64,000 bases of DNA from assembly GCA_031292355.1 (NCBI GenBank), contig JARLHI010000030.1, positions 62,001 through 126,000 on the forward strand, given 5' to 3'. This document shows, one piece after another, positions 45,208-54,198 of the stretch (positions within the stretch are counted from its first letter, which is position 1; the number at the start of each line of letters is the position of its first letter). Both the position numbers and the translations under genes were made by a program. This DNA comes from Candidatus Obscuribacterales bacterium (GTDB lineage Bacteria > Cyanobacteriota > Vampirovibrionia > Obscuribacterales > Obscuribacteraceae). The notes under the pieces were generated by a model. It was not told where the DNA came from. It saw only the letters and a program-made list of their open reading frames with translations, and did not search any database.

Positions 45208-45771
45208 CTACAGAAAAATTTGATAAATCAGATTGGGCTCAGCCCCACAGAAACCATCATGGCTTCGAAAGAGCTTTCCACCAGCATGCTCAATTAGCCG
45301 TTTTGAAGCGCTATTTTTTTGATCGCAAGAAGCCAGTATAAATTTGAGCCCTTTTGATTTTGCAACTGCTCCGCCTAATTCAAATGCGTGCATTAGAGCT
45401 TTAACACCATAGCCTTTATTAAGAAGGGAAGGTCTAATCGCCATACCAGTGTGTCCACAAAAGTTTTCGATGAACTCGACATCTCCTGCATATCTCAGAG
45501 GAAGACTACCGATAAAACGTTTACCATCAGTAATCCAGTAGAGTTCATGGTCAGTGATACTAAACTCCGCACCATTGGGTAACTTAAATTTCCAGGACGA
45601 AGGGTTGTTGATTTTGTACAAATAAGCATCTTTGTCTTTCACGATCTCGGTTAAAGAATCGTCCGCGAAACCCAGCGCCATGTTGCAGAAATTGCCCTCC
45701 TGAATCGCCTCCAGATATGATGGCAAAAGCTCGATGGAAGGTTTTGCCAGATGAATAGCCATACATTGCAT
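45208..45771 (-). CDS. GNAT-family N-acetyltransferase
   Basis: 187 residues. GNAT fold of the RimJ/RimL-like type: FCNMALGFADDSLTEIVKDK, a central strand with HTGMAIRPSLLNKGYGVKAL (acetyl-CoA pyrophosphate loop), KFILASCDQKNSASKRLIEH and AGGKLFR. It transfers an acetyl group from acetyl-CoA to an amine of unknown identity. The ATG at 45771 has no clear ribosome binding site; ATG 45762 is possible. Convergent with the DUF3455 gene, 11 bases between ends. Confidence 0.9.
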   Translation of the reverse strand: MQCMAIHLAKPSIELLPSYLEAIQEGNFCNMALGFADDSLTEIVKDKDAYLYKINNPSSWKFKLPNGAEFSITDHELYWITDGKRFIGSLPLRYAGDVEFIENFCGHTGMAIRPSLLNKGYGVKALMHAFELGGAVAKSKGLKFILASCDQKNSASKRLIEHAGGKLFRSHDGFCGAEPNLIYQIFL

Positions 45772-45887
45772 CCATTATTTTGGTACGTCAACGACCAAAA
45801 GATTAGCACAAGGTCTCTGTAGACTGACGAACCTCTGGCAGCAATTTAATTGGGGTAAGCAACGAAGCGAAAGAATAGCCAACCCTA

Positions 45888-46454
45888 TTAATCAGCAATT
45901 ACAGTTTTGATCCAATGATCGGCCTTAACGACATCTGCCTGATTCGGAAATACTTTTTCAGTTAAGACGCGATGCACTTCTTCGTCGCGATCGGCACAGC
46001 AATCGGCGATCACTGTGATTTGATAATCAAGGTCGGCAGCCAGTCGCAGGGTCGAAAGAACGACACCACTAGTAGAAAGACCTGTCAACACAATGTGTTC
46101 AATACCTTGAGAGCGCAGAACAACGTCTAAATCGCTACCACTAAATGCACCAACGCGTCTTTTTGTGACGACGATATCGGTTGGCTGAGGCGCCAGGCTG
46201 GCGGTAATTTCAGTTGCAGGATCGCCTTCCGTAATTGGTAAGCCACCACTTTTAATCAAGCTAAAGGATTTGTTGCGCGGGCTCACTTCTGGAAAATCTG
46301 GGCGAAATTTTACGACCACATAGATGATTGTCATTTTCGCCTGACGCGCCGCTGCCAGAACGTTGTGCACTCTATCCAAATAAGCAGGATCGTTGCCGAT
46401 GCGTTCGACAATGACATTTTGAAGATCCATTAAAAGCAATGCTGTGTCGGACAT
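45888..46454 (-). CDS. Isochorismatase-family cysteine hydrolase
   Basis: 188 residues. Triad motifs: Asp in ALLLMDLQNVIV, Lys in DIVVTKRRVGAFSGSDL, Cys region as GLSTSGVVLSTLRLAADLDY where the usual nucleophile Cys position (GxxTxxC) is occupied by GxSTSGV, so the Cys appears replaced by Gly or lies displaced. The next Cys pair is ADCCADRDEEVH. A ribosome binding site GAGGT precedes the ATG. Hydrolase fold likely, but catalysis by the standard mechanism is doubtful. 30 bases from the MFS gene, same strand. Confidence 0.85.
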   Translation of the reverse strand: MSDTALLLMDLQNVIVERIGNDPAYLDRVHNVLAAARQAKMTIIYVVVKFRPDFPEVSPRNKSFSLIKSGGLPITEGDPATEITASLAPQPTDIVVTKRRVGAFSGSDLDVVLRSQGIEHIVLTGLSTSGVVLSTLRLAADLDYQITVIADCCADRDEEVHRVLTEKVFPNQADVVKADHWIKTVIAD

Positions 46455-46484
46455 GTTTACCTCATTTGAGTTTGGAATTTCTAT

Positions 46485-47750
46485 TTAGACGTTTGCTTCA
46501 GACAGTTCCGCCTCGCTCTCGAGAATACTTTCGAGCACTTGTGTGGAATCTGCCTTCGAGTTGATTTGCATGATGCGCTTTGCAAAAATGAGTGCAAGAA
46601 TGAAAGTCAAAAGGCCGGTAGCAAGGACCGTCTGACCAACACCTATTTTACTGGCGATACCGCCTGCAAGAACCGCTCCGAAGGGCATGGTGCCCATGAA
46701 TGCCATAATGACGAAACTCATCACCCGACCGCGCTTGTCTTCATCGACAAGTGTTTGAATGACTGTATTGGCTCCGGCCATCACCACCATGGTGCCAAAA
46801 CCAATTACAGCAACCGATGGTAGTGACATCAACATAGTTGTCGAAAAGCCAAAAATGACCAAGCCTAAACCGGACAATGCGGTGCCAAAAATTATCCAGC
46901 GGCTTAAATCGCGAGTTTCTTTTCGTGATGCCAGGAAAATGGCTCCCACAACGGAACCTGCACTCGAGGCACCAGTCAACAAACCAAGCGTAGTAGCATT
47001 GCCATGAAAAACATCTTTAGCAAAAGCAGGCATCAAAACTGCAAAGGGCATAGTCACTACACCTATGAACGCCAGCATCAAAATCAAGTCGCGAATCGGC
47101 TGCGACTGCATCGTATAGGTGAAGGCTTCTTTTAATTGAGTGACAGCATTGCCACCGGCCAATTTGGCCGTTTTTGGTCTGGTTTTCACAAACAAGAGAG
47201 CGATAATTACAGCCACATAGCTCGCAGCGTTGGCCATAAAGCACATAGCTTCGCCAGCATAGGCAACAAATAGACCAGCCAGAAACGGACCAACTAACCG
47301 GGTCAGTGTATTGATCGATGAGTTAACGCCCATAGCGCTCTTTAGTTGATCTATATCATCGAGCATGTCGACTAGAAAACTTTGTCTTGTGGTCAAATCA
47401 AAGGCATTGATAATACCGATGAATGCACTAAGTACAATGAGCTGCCAGAGCTGTTCTTTGCCTGTGGCAACTAGAGCCGCGAGAATTGCGGCTTGTATCA
47501 ATGAAAGAATCTGCGTAACGACGATAATGCGATGACGATTAAGCCGATCGGCAAGAATGCCCGCAAGCGGTGTAAAAAACAACGATGGGACCTGGCTGGT
47601 GAAGCCCATCACACCAAGCATCATTGGAGAATTGGTGAGGCGATAAACTAACCAGCTTAAGGCCATTTGCTGCATCCAGGTGCCAATTAGCGAAACAAAC
47701 TGGCCGCTGAAATAGAGCTGCAAATTTCTGTTTTTCCAGGCGCTTTGCAC
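46485..47750 (-). CDS. MFS transporter, MFS_3 (EntS-like exporter group)
   Basis: 421 residues with about 12 membrane helices. The N-terminal signature FSGQFVSLIGTWMQQMALSW and PSLFFTPLAGILADRLNRHR is that of the MFS_3 group, which contains the enterobactin exporter EntS. I chose GTG 47750 because GGAGG lies nine bases upstream; the frame is open to 47822. The C-terminal tail is acidic. It is divergent from a TetR-type regulator with a candidate operator between, a common drug or metabolite exporter layout. Substrate unknown. Followed by an isochorismatase-like gene. Confidence 0.92.
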   Translation of the reverse strand: MQSAWKNRNLQLYFSGQFVSLIGTWMQQMALSWLVYRLTNSPMMLGVMGFTSQVPSLFFTPLAGILADRLNRHRIIVVTQILSLIQAAILAALVATGKEQLWQLIVLSAFIGIINAFDLTTRQSFLVDMLDDIDQLKSAMGVNSSINTLTRLVGPFLAGLFVAYAGEAMCFMANAASYVAVIIALLFVKTRPKTAKLAGGNAVTQLKEAFTYTMQSQPIRDLILMLAFIGVVTMPFAVLMPAFAKDVFHGNATTLGLLTGASSAGSVVGAIFLASRKETRDLSRWIIFGTALSGLGLVIFGFSTTMLMSLPSVAVIGFGTMVVMAGANTVIQTLVDEDKRGRVMSFVIMAFMGTMPFGAVLAGGIASKIGVGQTVLATGLLTFILALIFAKRIMQINSKADSTQVLESILESEAELSEANV

Positions 47751-47976
47751 GATGCACAACCTCCAAGTCGCCGATCCAGCATTTGGACGACCCGACCATT
47801 TTAAAATGAATAGATTCAGCATGCAAGGTCATTCTGGACCGTAAGAGACTGCAAACGGCTTTTTGAGTCAAAAACCACAAGCATCCGCGCGAATGCACAT
47901 TTCCAGCAAAGCCTTGATGGTTAATGGTATCCGGCACTTCAGAACGGCGCATCGACACACCTGATGATCTTCTTGT

Positions 47977-48006
47977 AATGAATTGATTCAGTTTAGAGCA
48001 TTCATT
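47977..48006. promoter_or_regulatory. Candidate TetR-type operator
   Basis: AATGAAT (47977-47983) and ATTCATT (48000-48006) form a perfect 7-base inverted repeat with a 16-base centre; a smaller nested repeat, TGAAT-TG-ATTCA, lies at its left end. The position, 48 bases before the TetR-family ATG and upstream of the divergent MFS exporter, is what an autorepressing TetR operator would show. Confidence 0.4.
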
Positions 48007-48054
48007 TAAGACGCATTTTGCGGCATAATTGAAGCAAACTACTCCGTGGTGCTT

Positions 48055-48669
48055 ATGGTCCGCACGCTCGATGAGACAAAAAGAACGGCGATACTGACAG
48101 CGGCAAAGTTGATCTTTGTTCGGGATGGTGTAGCCAACGCTAAAATGTCCGACATCGCGTCTGAAGCCGGCGTAGCTCCTGGCACTCTATATCTGTATTT
48201 TGAAAACAAAGAAGCTTTAGCAAGTGCCATCGGCGACGATTTCTTCGCTAGGCTTATCAGGCAACTCGTCGAAGAAATGCAAAGAATCGAAGGGCCAGAT
48301 GATATTGCCGGTCTAATTGAGTGGGCCGCTAAGGTTGGCGAACAAGAGCGCGTTTTGCTAGCAACGGCAAAAGAACGCAGCCATGCACCTAATTCGAAGA
48401 AAGAAGGTCACCAGCGCAAAGTCAGCCAAGTGGCTGGCGCTCTAGCTGGTTTGATTGAACGTGGCGTCATCAGACCTTATGGCGATGCGTCTGTTCTAGC
48501 GGAATTCTTCCTGTCTCTGTTGCGCCGAATAATTATGGCGCGGGTTCTCTTCGGTGACGAAACTACAACCGAGCTTAAAGCTGGTGCGGTCACCATTTTG
48601 CAGCATTTGTTATTCGACGATGTGACCGTGGCTGCCAATCAATTGCTGAAACGCAAGAAACTTCAATAG
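48055..48669 (+). CDS. TetR/AcrR-family transcriptional regulator
   Basis: 204 residues from ATG 48055 (GTG 48046 also in frame; neither has a strong ribosome binding site). The N-terminal HTH is canonical: RTAILTAAKLIFVRDGVANA, MSDIASEAGVAPGTLYLYFE and NKEALASAIGDDF. The C-terminal 140 residues are the variable helical ligand domain. TetR proteins repress exporters and are released by small molecules. It faces the MFS gene and should regulate it and itself. Confidence 0.93.
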   Translation: MVRTLDETKRTAILTAAKLIFVRDGVANAKMSDIASEAGVAPGTLYLYFENKEALASAIGDDFFARLIRQLVEEMQRIEGPDDIAGLIEWAAKVGEQERVLLATAKERSHAPNSKKEGHQRKVSQVAGALAGLIERGVIRPYGDASVLAEFFLSLLRRIIMARVLFGDETTTELKAGAVTILQHLLFDDVTVAANQLLKRKKLQ

Positions 48670-48696
48670 GTCTGCTAAACGACTGAAAGCCATTCG

Positions 48697-50331
48697 TTAC
48701 TTGCTTAGCGAAACCTGACTCTCGAGTATTTTGGCAAAGAAATCCTCGCCCTTGTCGTTCATTATGATAAACGCAGGAAAGTCCTCAATTTCGATCTTAA
48801 ACACGGCTTCCATACCAAGCTCTTTAAAGTCAATAACTTCTACCTTGCGAATTGAGTCTTTGGCAAGGCGAGCGGCAGCACCACCAATGGTGCCTAAATA
48901 AAAGCCACCAAATTTACCGCAAGCTTCGCGAACATTCTTCGCTCTGTTTCCTTTAGCCAGAGTGATCAAACTTGCCCCGCGGGACATCAGCATATCTGCG
49001 TACGAATCCATGCGACCCGCTGTCGTCGGGCCAAAGGAACCTGATGCATAGCCTGTGGGAGTTTTTGCCGGACCAGCATAATAGATGGGATGCTGCTTGG
49101 TGTACTCAGGCAGTTCCTTTCCGTTCTCGATCATTTCTTTCCACTTTGCGTGCGCGATGTCGCGAGCGACGAGCAAAGTTCCGGTCAATAACAAACGGGT
49201 TCCAACCGGTTTGCCCGACAGTGCAGCACGAATCTCGTCCATTGGTTTGGTGAGATCGATTTTCAACGTCGAAGCTGCAAGTTCGTTCTCGTCAACTTCT
49301 GGAAGAAATTGCGCTGGGTCGTGTTCGAGTTGTTCGATCCAGACACCATCTTTGTCGATACGGGCACGCATCTGACGGTCAGCGCTGCATGATACGCCAA
49401 TGCCAATCGGCAGGCTTGCGCCATGCCGCGGCAGCCGAATCACGCGCACGTCATGACAGAAATATTTGCCACCAAATTGAGCACCAATACCGATTTCACG
49501 ACTAATTTGAAGAACCTCTGCTTCCAGTTCTTTATCGCGGAACGCGCGACCAGATTTGTCACCTTCAGTTGGAAGATCATCTAGATAGTGACAGCTCGCA
49601 AGCTTGACGGTCTTCAACGTCATTTCGGCTGAGAGACCGCCAATAACGATAGCCAGGTGATAAGGCGGGCAGGCCGATGTACCAAGACTGGCAATTTTGT
49701 CAGTGAGCAGTTTGCGCAACGATTCAGGATTTAAAACCGATTTGGTTTCTTGGAGCAAGAAAGTTTTGTTCGCCGAACCGCCTCCTTTTGCAACGAAGAG
49801 GAAGTCGTAGGCATCACCCTTTTCAGAATAAATGTCAATTTGAGCGGGCAAATTGGAGCCGGTATTCGTTTCCTGATAAAGATTGAGCGGTGCCATCTGG
49901 CTATAGCGCAGATTGCATTCGCTGTAAGTCTTTTTAACGCCTTCGGTGAGAAGCTCTGCGTCATCTTCGCCGGTCCAAACCTTGTCGCCTTTGTGCGCGA
50001 CAACAATAGCAGTGCCAGTATCTTGGCACATCGGTAACGTACCACCAGCTGAGATGCAAGCATTTCTCAAAAGTTCGATGGCGACAAATTTGTCGTTGTC
50101 TGAAGCTTCAGGGTCGTCAAGAATGCCGCGCAACTTCTTAAGGTGCGATTCTCTTAGAAAATGCGAGATTTCGGTGAAGGCAACTTTGGCCAGATTGGTA
50201 ATTGCTTCCGGCTTGACCATAAGCATTTTGTGACCGTTCCAGATCTGCTCTGAGACGCCATCTTTTGTGAGAAGTCTATAGGAAGTGCTGTCTTTAGTTG
50301 GTTGAAAAATGCTTGCTGCGCTATTCGACAC
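48697..50331 (-). CDS. fumA: Class I fumarate hydratase (iron-sulfur fumarase)
   Basis: 544 residues, close to the usual length of FumA/FumB-type enzymes (about 548). Interconverts fumarate and malate using a [4Fe-4S] cluster. Three conserved cysteines fit the cluster ligands: [30 protein letters not shown] and [17 protein letters not shown]. The N-terminal (alpha) and C-terminal (beta, with [20 protein letters not shown] and [18 protein letters not shown]) halves are fused in one chain. GTG start at 50331 with AGGT upstream. Cytoplasmic, central carbon metabolism (TCA cycle). Its oxygen-sensitive cluster agrees with the redox-protection genes nearby. Confidence 0.96.
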   Translation of the reverse strand: MSNSAASIFQPTKDSTSYRLLTKDGVSEQIWNGHKMLMVKPEAITNLAKVAFTEISHFLRESHLKKLRGILDDPEASDNDKFVAIELLRNACISAGGTLPMCQDTGTAIVVAHKGDKVWTGEDDAELLTEGVKKTYSECNLRYSQMAPLNLYQETNTGSNLPAQIDIYSEKGDAYDFLFVAKGGGSANKTFLLQETKSVLNPESLRKLLTDKIASLGTSACPPYHLAIVIGGLSAEMTLKTVKLASCHYLDDLPTEGDKSGRAFRDKELEAEVLQISREIGIGAQFGGKYFCHDVRVIRLPRHGASLPIGIGVSCSADRQMRARIDKDGVWIEQLEHDPAQFLPEVDENELAASTLKIDLTKPMDEIRAALSGKPVGTRLLLTGTLLVARDIAHAKWKEMIENGKELPEYTKQHPIYYAGPAKTPTGYASGSFGPTTAGRMDSYADMLMSRGASLITLAKGNRAKNVREACGKFGGFYLGTIGGAAARLAKDSIRKVEVIDFKELGMEAVFKIEIEDFPAFIIMNDKGEDFFAKILESQVSLSK

Positions 50332-50486
50332 TGATTGGTACCTGCTTTTAAAGGAACGACCAAGCGCTCACAACCTGCCCAGAAGGTTGGACGCCAGACA
50401 CAGACCTCATTCTACAAGAAATCGGTCAAGCTGCGCTAAGAGCAATCTTTTCGTAATCACAAGAGTCGCGTATATTTTGCTCAATG

Positions 50487-50535
50487 CTTGGCAAGTTTTG
50501 ATCAAAAAGCTTACCCGATTCCAACACTTGCCAAG
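50487..50535. promoter_or_regulatory. 10-base perfect inverted repeat upstream of the TPR gene
   Basis: CTTGGCAAGT (50487-50496) and ACTTGCCAAG (50526-50535) are exact reverse complements separated by 29 bases, in the 248-base gap between the fumarase start and the TTG start of the TPR gene at 50580. It could form an RNA stem in the leader or be a paired protein-binding site. No T-run follows. Confidence 0.35.
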
Positions 50536-50579
50536 AACTTCAAGGCGTATGATTTCAGTACGTCCAGGAGGGCAGAGAG

Positions 50580-51671
50580 TTGACCAGATTTATGCAGCGG
50601 ATATCGTGGGGAATTTTGCCTTCGGCACTTGTGGCATTGATGTTGACTCCTTCGCCGGCGCTTTGCGAAAACGCAGCCGATGCCAATGCCGCAGTGACAA
50701 CTCACGATCCGATGCGACCGATTTTAGCTCCGAACAAACTCGCAAAAAATGGTGCTAAAACCCTCGCCGTTCAATATGAACGGTCAGATGACTACAAACC
50801 GAAATTTATCCTTCAAGGGTTAGATGGCGAGAAGGTTTTATGGTCTAAATCGATTCCAGATCCAGACTATGGCGCCTCCCCTCAAAACATTGATGCTGAA
50901 GCCATAGGTACCTCGCAAATAAAGATCACAAAATACGTCAGATACACGCCTATATTTAGTCTTTGCCTTTGGAATGGCACGGATTTCAAACTCATTTCGC
51001 AGCGCGTGGATGATACAGAAAAGAAAAATTTGCATGCGCTCTTTGACACTGTTGCTTCAGGAAAGCTTCAATCTCAAGCTTATTACAACAACGTTGGCGA
51101 GAACTTCTCCATGGTCTGGGACTGGACAGGTCGCAAAGAGATCGCGAAGATGATTAAACGCGCCGATGCCACCGCGATGAAGGACTATCATGCCGGACGC
51201 CTGGATAAAGCGCTCGCACGCGAGTCAGCATCTCTTACAGCCGCATCAGATCTTCTCGAGCGCATTTTAGGTGGAACTGAACATATCAGAATTGAGGACA
51301 CGAACGGCGATCAAGGTGATGGTGCACGTCCACCGCGCTGGCTGACGGTGTTTCAAAAGGCTCACATCAAGCCGAATGTCTGGCAGGACGATCGAACTTA
51401 TTTTCCACCATCAGACTACATTGGTGCCGTAAACAACTATGCCTTCTTTTTACAGCTACAGGGCGAACACGAAAAGGCCATTCCAATATTCAAAAAAATA
51501 ATTGCTATCGACCCAGAACGTTCTGTAACCTACCTCAATCTCGGTGATTCGCTCTTTGCGACAGGCTCTAAAGGAGCAGCAGAAACCGCGTATAAAAACT
51601 ACGAATTGCATTTGGATAAACACACCATTATCCCAGAGCGAGTGATCGAACGTTTGAAAGGCAATCTGTAA
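50580..51671 (+). CDS. Secreted TPR-containing protein of unknown function
   Basis: 363 residues starting with TTG 50580, supported by AGGAGGG seven to eight bases upstream. Signal peptide (ILPSALVALMLTPSPALCE). The middle part is a beta-rich domain of unknown type (YERSDDYKPKFILQGLDGEK; IKITKYVRYTPIFSLCLWN). The end carries two tetratricopeptide-type helices (NNYAFFLQLQGEHEKAIPIF; KKIIAIDPERSVTYLNLGDS), so a protein-binding surface is likely. Divergent from the fumarase and followed by two hairpins. Confidence 0.8.
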   Translation: MTRFMQRISWGILPSALVALMLTPSPALCENAADANAAVTTHDPMRPILAPNKLAKNGAKTLAVQYERSDDYKPKFILQGLDGEKVLWSKSIPDPDYGASPQNIDAEAIGTSQIKITKYVRYTPIFSLCLWNGTDFKLISQRVDDTEKKNLHALFDTVASGKLQSQAYYNNVGENFSMVWDWTGRKEIAKMIKRADATAMKDYHAGRLDKALARESASLTAASDLLERILGGTEHIRIEDTNGDQGDGARPPRWLTVFQKAHIKPNVWQDDRTYFPPSDYIGAVNNYAFFLQLQGEHEKAIPIFKKIIAIDPERSVTYLNLGDSLFATGSKGAAETAYKNYELHLDKHTIIPERVIERLKGNL

Positions 51672-51704
51672 TTAACGTCTACTATTATGGTACACCTGTC
51701 ATGC

Positions 51705-51749
51705 TGCACCGGCACCATGACCGGTGCAATAACTAGACCAAAGTCTAGT
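51705..51749 (+). promoter_or_regulatory. Two adjacent RNA hairpins upstream of the ureohydrolase
   Basis: Hairpin 1: TGCACCGG (51705-51712), 8-base loop, CCGGTGCA (51721-51728), perfect. Hairpin 2: ACTAGAC (51732-51738), loop CAAA, GTCTAGT (51743-51749), perfect, with TTTT beginning several bases later. They lie between the TPR gene and the ureohydrolase at 51820. Either a terminator with attenuator or a leader switch; loop sequences do not match the ACGR loops of mini-ykkC RNAs. Confidence 0.5.
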
Positions 51750-51819
51750 CCTGTTTTGCATGTTTTATCACGAATGACCGATGTGATAGACTCTTCAAAC
51801 TTTCTCCTGGAAGAAAAAA

Positions 51820-52755
51820 ATGACTGGAATATTAGACTCGAATTCAATTCTTGCCCGCGTCCCTTATCAAGGTATTCCAACATTTTGGCGCGCCGAGCAC
51901 ACCCAAGATCTCACCGCCGTAGATTTTGCAGTCTACGGCGTCCCCTGCGATATCGAGATCGTCAACCGCCCAGGCACACGCTACGGCCCACGCGCGATCC
52001 GCGAGCAATCGCTTTATGTCGGTTTTACCGGCGTACACTGGCCCTTTGACTACGATCTACTGCAAAGGCACAAATTAATCGACTACGGCGACATCCCCTT
52101 TTATCCTGGTCAGGTCGACCAGATGCTGGCCAACACTGAAAAGCATGTCGGACTGATGTCAGCCGCTGGCGTTGGTACTCTTGGACTGGGAGGCGATCAT
52201 CTGGTGGCATATCCTGCCATCAAAGCGCACGCGAAACACCATGGCAAACTCTCACTAATTCACTTTGACGCTCACACTGATACCCACGAGGCCAAGCATC
52301 TTAACCACGGCAGCATGTTTTGGTATGGTGTCAAAGAGGGCTTGATCGACCCTGATACCAGTATACAAATTGGCATACGCACATTGATACCACCAGACGA
52401 TCGGTTCACCGTTTTGACATCACACCAGTGTCTTGATATGGGCTCAAAGGCGATTGTGGAAAAAGTGCGTCAGATTGTTGGCGATCGAAAATGCTATATC
52501 TCGCTCGACGTAGATGGAATGGATCCAGCCTTTGCACCGGGTACCGGCACGCCGATGCCTGGTGGTATCACATCGGCCATGCAACGCGAAATCCTCTGGG
52601 GCACGCATGGTCTCAATATCGTGGGCGGAGACGTGGTAGAGGTCTCACCACCTTACGACCCATCGCATATCACAGCCATCCTCGGCGCTTCAATAGGAAT
52701 GGACATTATTTACGCTATGGCTGCCGCACCATTTCGCAACCTTTCCAGCAAATGA
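51820..52755 (+). CDS. Ureohydrolase (agmatinase/arginase family)
   Basis: 311 residues. Two-metal centre of the family: GGDHLVAYP, HFDAHTDTHE, and SLDVDGMDPAFAPGTGTPMP. The start MTGILDSNSILARVPYQGIP and a GTRYGPRAIREQSL segment resemble agmatinase/guanidinobutyrase rather than arginase. The reaction is hydrolysis of a guanidino group to urea and an amine, in the cytoplasm. ATG 51820 with GGAAG upstream. Recently several relatives were shown to be nickel-dependent guanidine hydrolases; the exact substrate cannot be read here. A leader with two hairpins precedes it. Confidence 0.95.
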   Translation: MTGILDSNSILARVPYQGIPTFWRAEHTQDLTAVDFAVYGVPCDIEIVNRPGTRYGPRAIREQSLYVGFTGVHWPFDYDLLQRHKLIDYGDIPFYPGQVDQMLANTEKHVGLMSAAGVGTLGLGGDHLVAYPAIKAHAKHHGKLSLIHFDAHTDTHEAKHLNHGSMFWYGVKEGLIDPDTSIQIGIRTLIPPDDRFTVLTSHQCLDMGSKAIVEKVRQIVGDRKCYISLDVDGMDPAFAPGTGTPMPGGITSAMQREILWGTHGLNIVGGDVVEVSPPYDPSHITAILGASIGMDIIYAMAAAPFRNLSSK

Positions 52756-52793
52756 GTATCCTGGCTAATTAATTTCAAGCACCACGTTGTACC

Positions 52794-53198
52794 TTACTGT
52801 GCCGGAAGAATCGCAGCCGAAGCATGGCGCTGACGTTTAACCTTGGGCGAGTCTGCCTCGCCAAGCATGGCGCTCTCGGCCTGCTTATCTCTGACGGCAA
52901 ATCCAGTACCAGCTCGAACATGCCAAACTGGCTTTGGTCCGCTCGATTGCTTTTCGGTTGCTTTAATAACGCACTTTTTTACGCAATGGGAGCTGTGCAG
53001 ATCTTTTTCACAACTATGAATAACGTTTGGCGTCTCTGCCGTAGTACGCTTGGGGTGAGCTTTTGCCCACTCTGGTGTCGGTCGGAGCGGTCCACCCAGA
53101 AGCGGCATTGTATCCGTTCCTACAGGCGTTGGCCCGGCATAAGCAGCACATAAGCTCAATATGAACGCAGCATTAGCGAGAAGGATTGAAAATTTCAT
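52794..53198 (-). CDS. Small secreted protein of unknown function
   Basis: 134 residues with a clear signal peptide (FSILLANAAFILSLCAAYA) and mature part rich in Pro, Lys and Ser (MPLLGGPLRPTPEWAKAHPK). Two or three Cys residues are in a basic stretch (HSCEKDLHSSHCVKKC). I prefer it to the overlapping plus-strand open frame (52824-53153) because of the signal peptide. The ribosome binding site is weak. No known family. The 250 bases upstream (53199-53448) hold no convincing gene; a 36-codon frame at 53310-53420 has no ribosome binding site. Confidence 0.6.
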   Translation of the reverse strand: MKFSILLANAAFILSLCAAYAGPTPVGTDTMPLLGGPLRPTPEWAKAHPKRTTAETPNVIHSCEKDLHSSHCVKKCVIKATEKQSSGPKPVWHVRAGTGFAVRDKQAESAMLGEADSPKVKRQRHASAAILPAQ

Positions 53199-53448
53199 AG
53201 TATATAGTTCCGAAAGAAAACGGTTTGACTGGCCATCCAGCGCCGGCTCGTTGCGGACGCGCCCTATTAGTTTATGTGTGGCGAAGTTAGGGCCGCATCC
53301 ATCTAAATCATGAGCGCAATCGTCCTTTCAGACAAAATGCATGAGGTTTCTGAAGCAATATCAAAACGAGGCAGACTTTTCAAAGATGAAAGTCCACATT
53401 CATGGTTTCTGCGCTTTTAGCAGGCTATATTCTGTGAAGTGAGTCTGG

Positions 53449-54045
53449 TTAATGTTCCCAGGCTTTTTTGTCGAGATTATAAAGTCCTACGGTCGGCGGC
53501 TTATTACCGTACTGGGTTTCGATCACCTTAATATTGTTGCCATGGCGTCCCAGGGTAAACTCACTGCCGCAAAGATTAGCGTTGACATACTTGAGCAAAT
53601 CTTCCACGTGCTTCCCGCCGGAGTGCATGGATTTATCGCTCTGGAAAGCCTCATCTAATGCATTACGCAAAGGCAAGCTAAAAGTACCTTCGTGGAGCAA
53701 TTCTGCCCCTTTCTTAGCAAGTTCGCGAAAATGCTCATTGGAAATAGGCAGGTCGCGTTTCTTCGTCGCCTGGCGCTCGGCGAACGAATCGCTATTACGC
53801 GGCGTTTCTTTTTCATGCACATTCGGCACATCAATAGTCAAATCAGTGAGTTTCGGTCCCACACTACAGTGACTCTTATCCACCGGCCCGCTAGCGGCCG
53901 CGCCATAAGCACGTTCGTTTAAAACACTTGGTTTGTAGTCAAAGGCATCTTTGTGTAATTTAGCAGTGTGATCATGCTCGTGATTAGGTTCGACAGAAGC
54001 CGACTTTGCTGTGTTGTCCAGACCGTCATTTTTAAGTCCTGCCAT
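53449..54045 (-). CDS. Hydrophilic protein of unknown function
   Basis: 198 residues from ATG 54045 with GAGAGG six to seven bases upstream; the frame is open to 54120 but the extra residues do not look like a leader. The first half is charged and His/Asn-rich (SVEPNHEHDHTAKLHKDAFD), then a helical part (ELAKKGAELLHEGTFSLPLR) and an ending with NANLCGSEFTLGRHGNNIKV. No signal peptide, so cytoplasmic or exported by an unseen route. No family recognised. Confidence 0.65.
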   Translation of the reverse strand: MAGLKNDGLDNTAKSASVEPNHEHDHTAKLHKDAFDYKPSVLNERAYGAAASGPVDKSHCSVGPKLTDLTIDVPNVHEKETPRNSDSFAERQATKKRDLPISNEHFRELAKKGAELLHEGTFSLPLRNALDEAFQSDKSMHSGGKHVEDLLKYVNANLCGSEFTLGRHGNNIKVIETQYGNKPPTVGLYNLDKKAWEH

Positions 54046-54198
54046 AAGAAGCCTCTCTTTGATACATGGAATCCATAAACGACATACCCAAAGACCGCGG
54101 CAATTTACCACTTGACCCAAGCTGAACCGTTTACAAATTCGCTAGTGATAGGATGGCTCAATGGACGTCATCTAGTAACTGCTATCAGGCTGACAGAA

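Noticed and set aside
51705-51749. Mini-ykkC (guanidine-II) riboswitch
   Set aside because: Two hairpins are present, but the loops are CACCATGA and CAAA, not ACGR.
52824-53153. 109-residue plus-strand open frame
   Set aside because: Overlaps a minus-strand frame with a clear signal peptide; it has no ribosome binding site and an unlike-protein composition.
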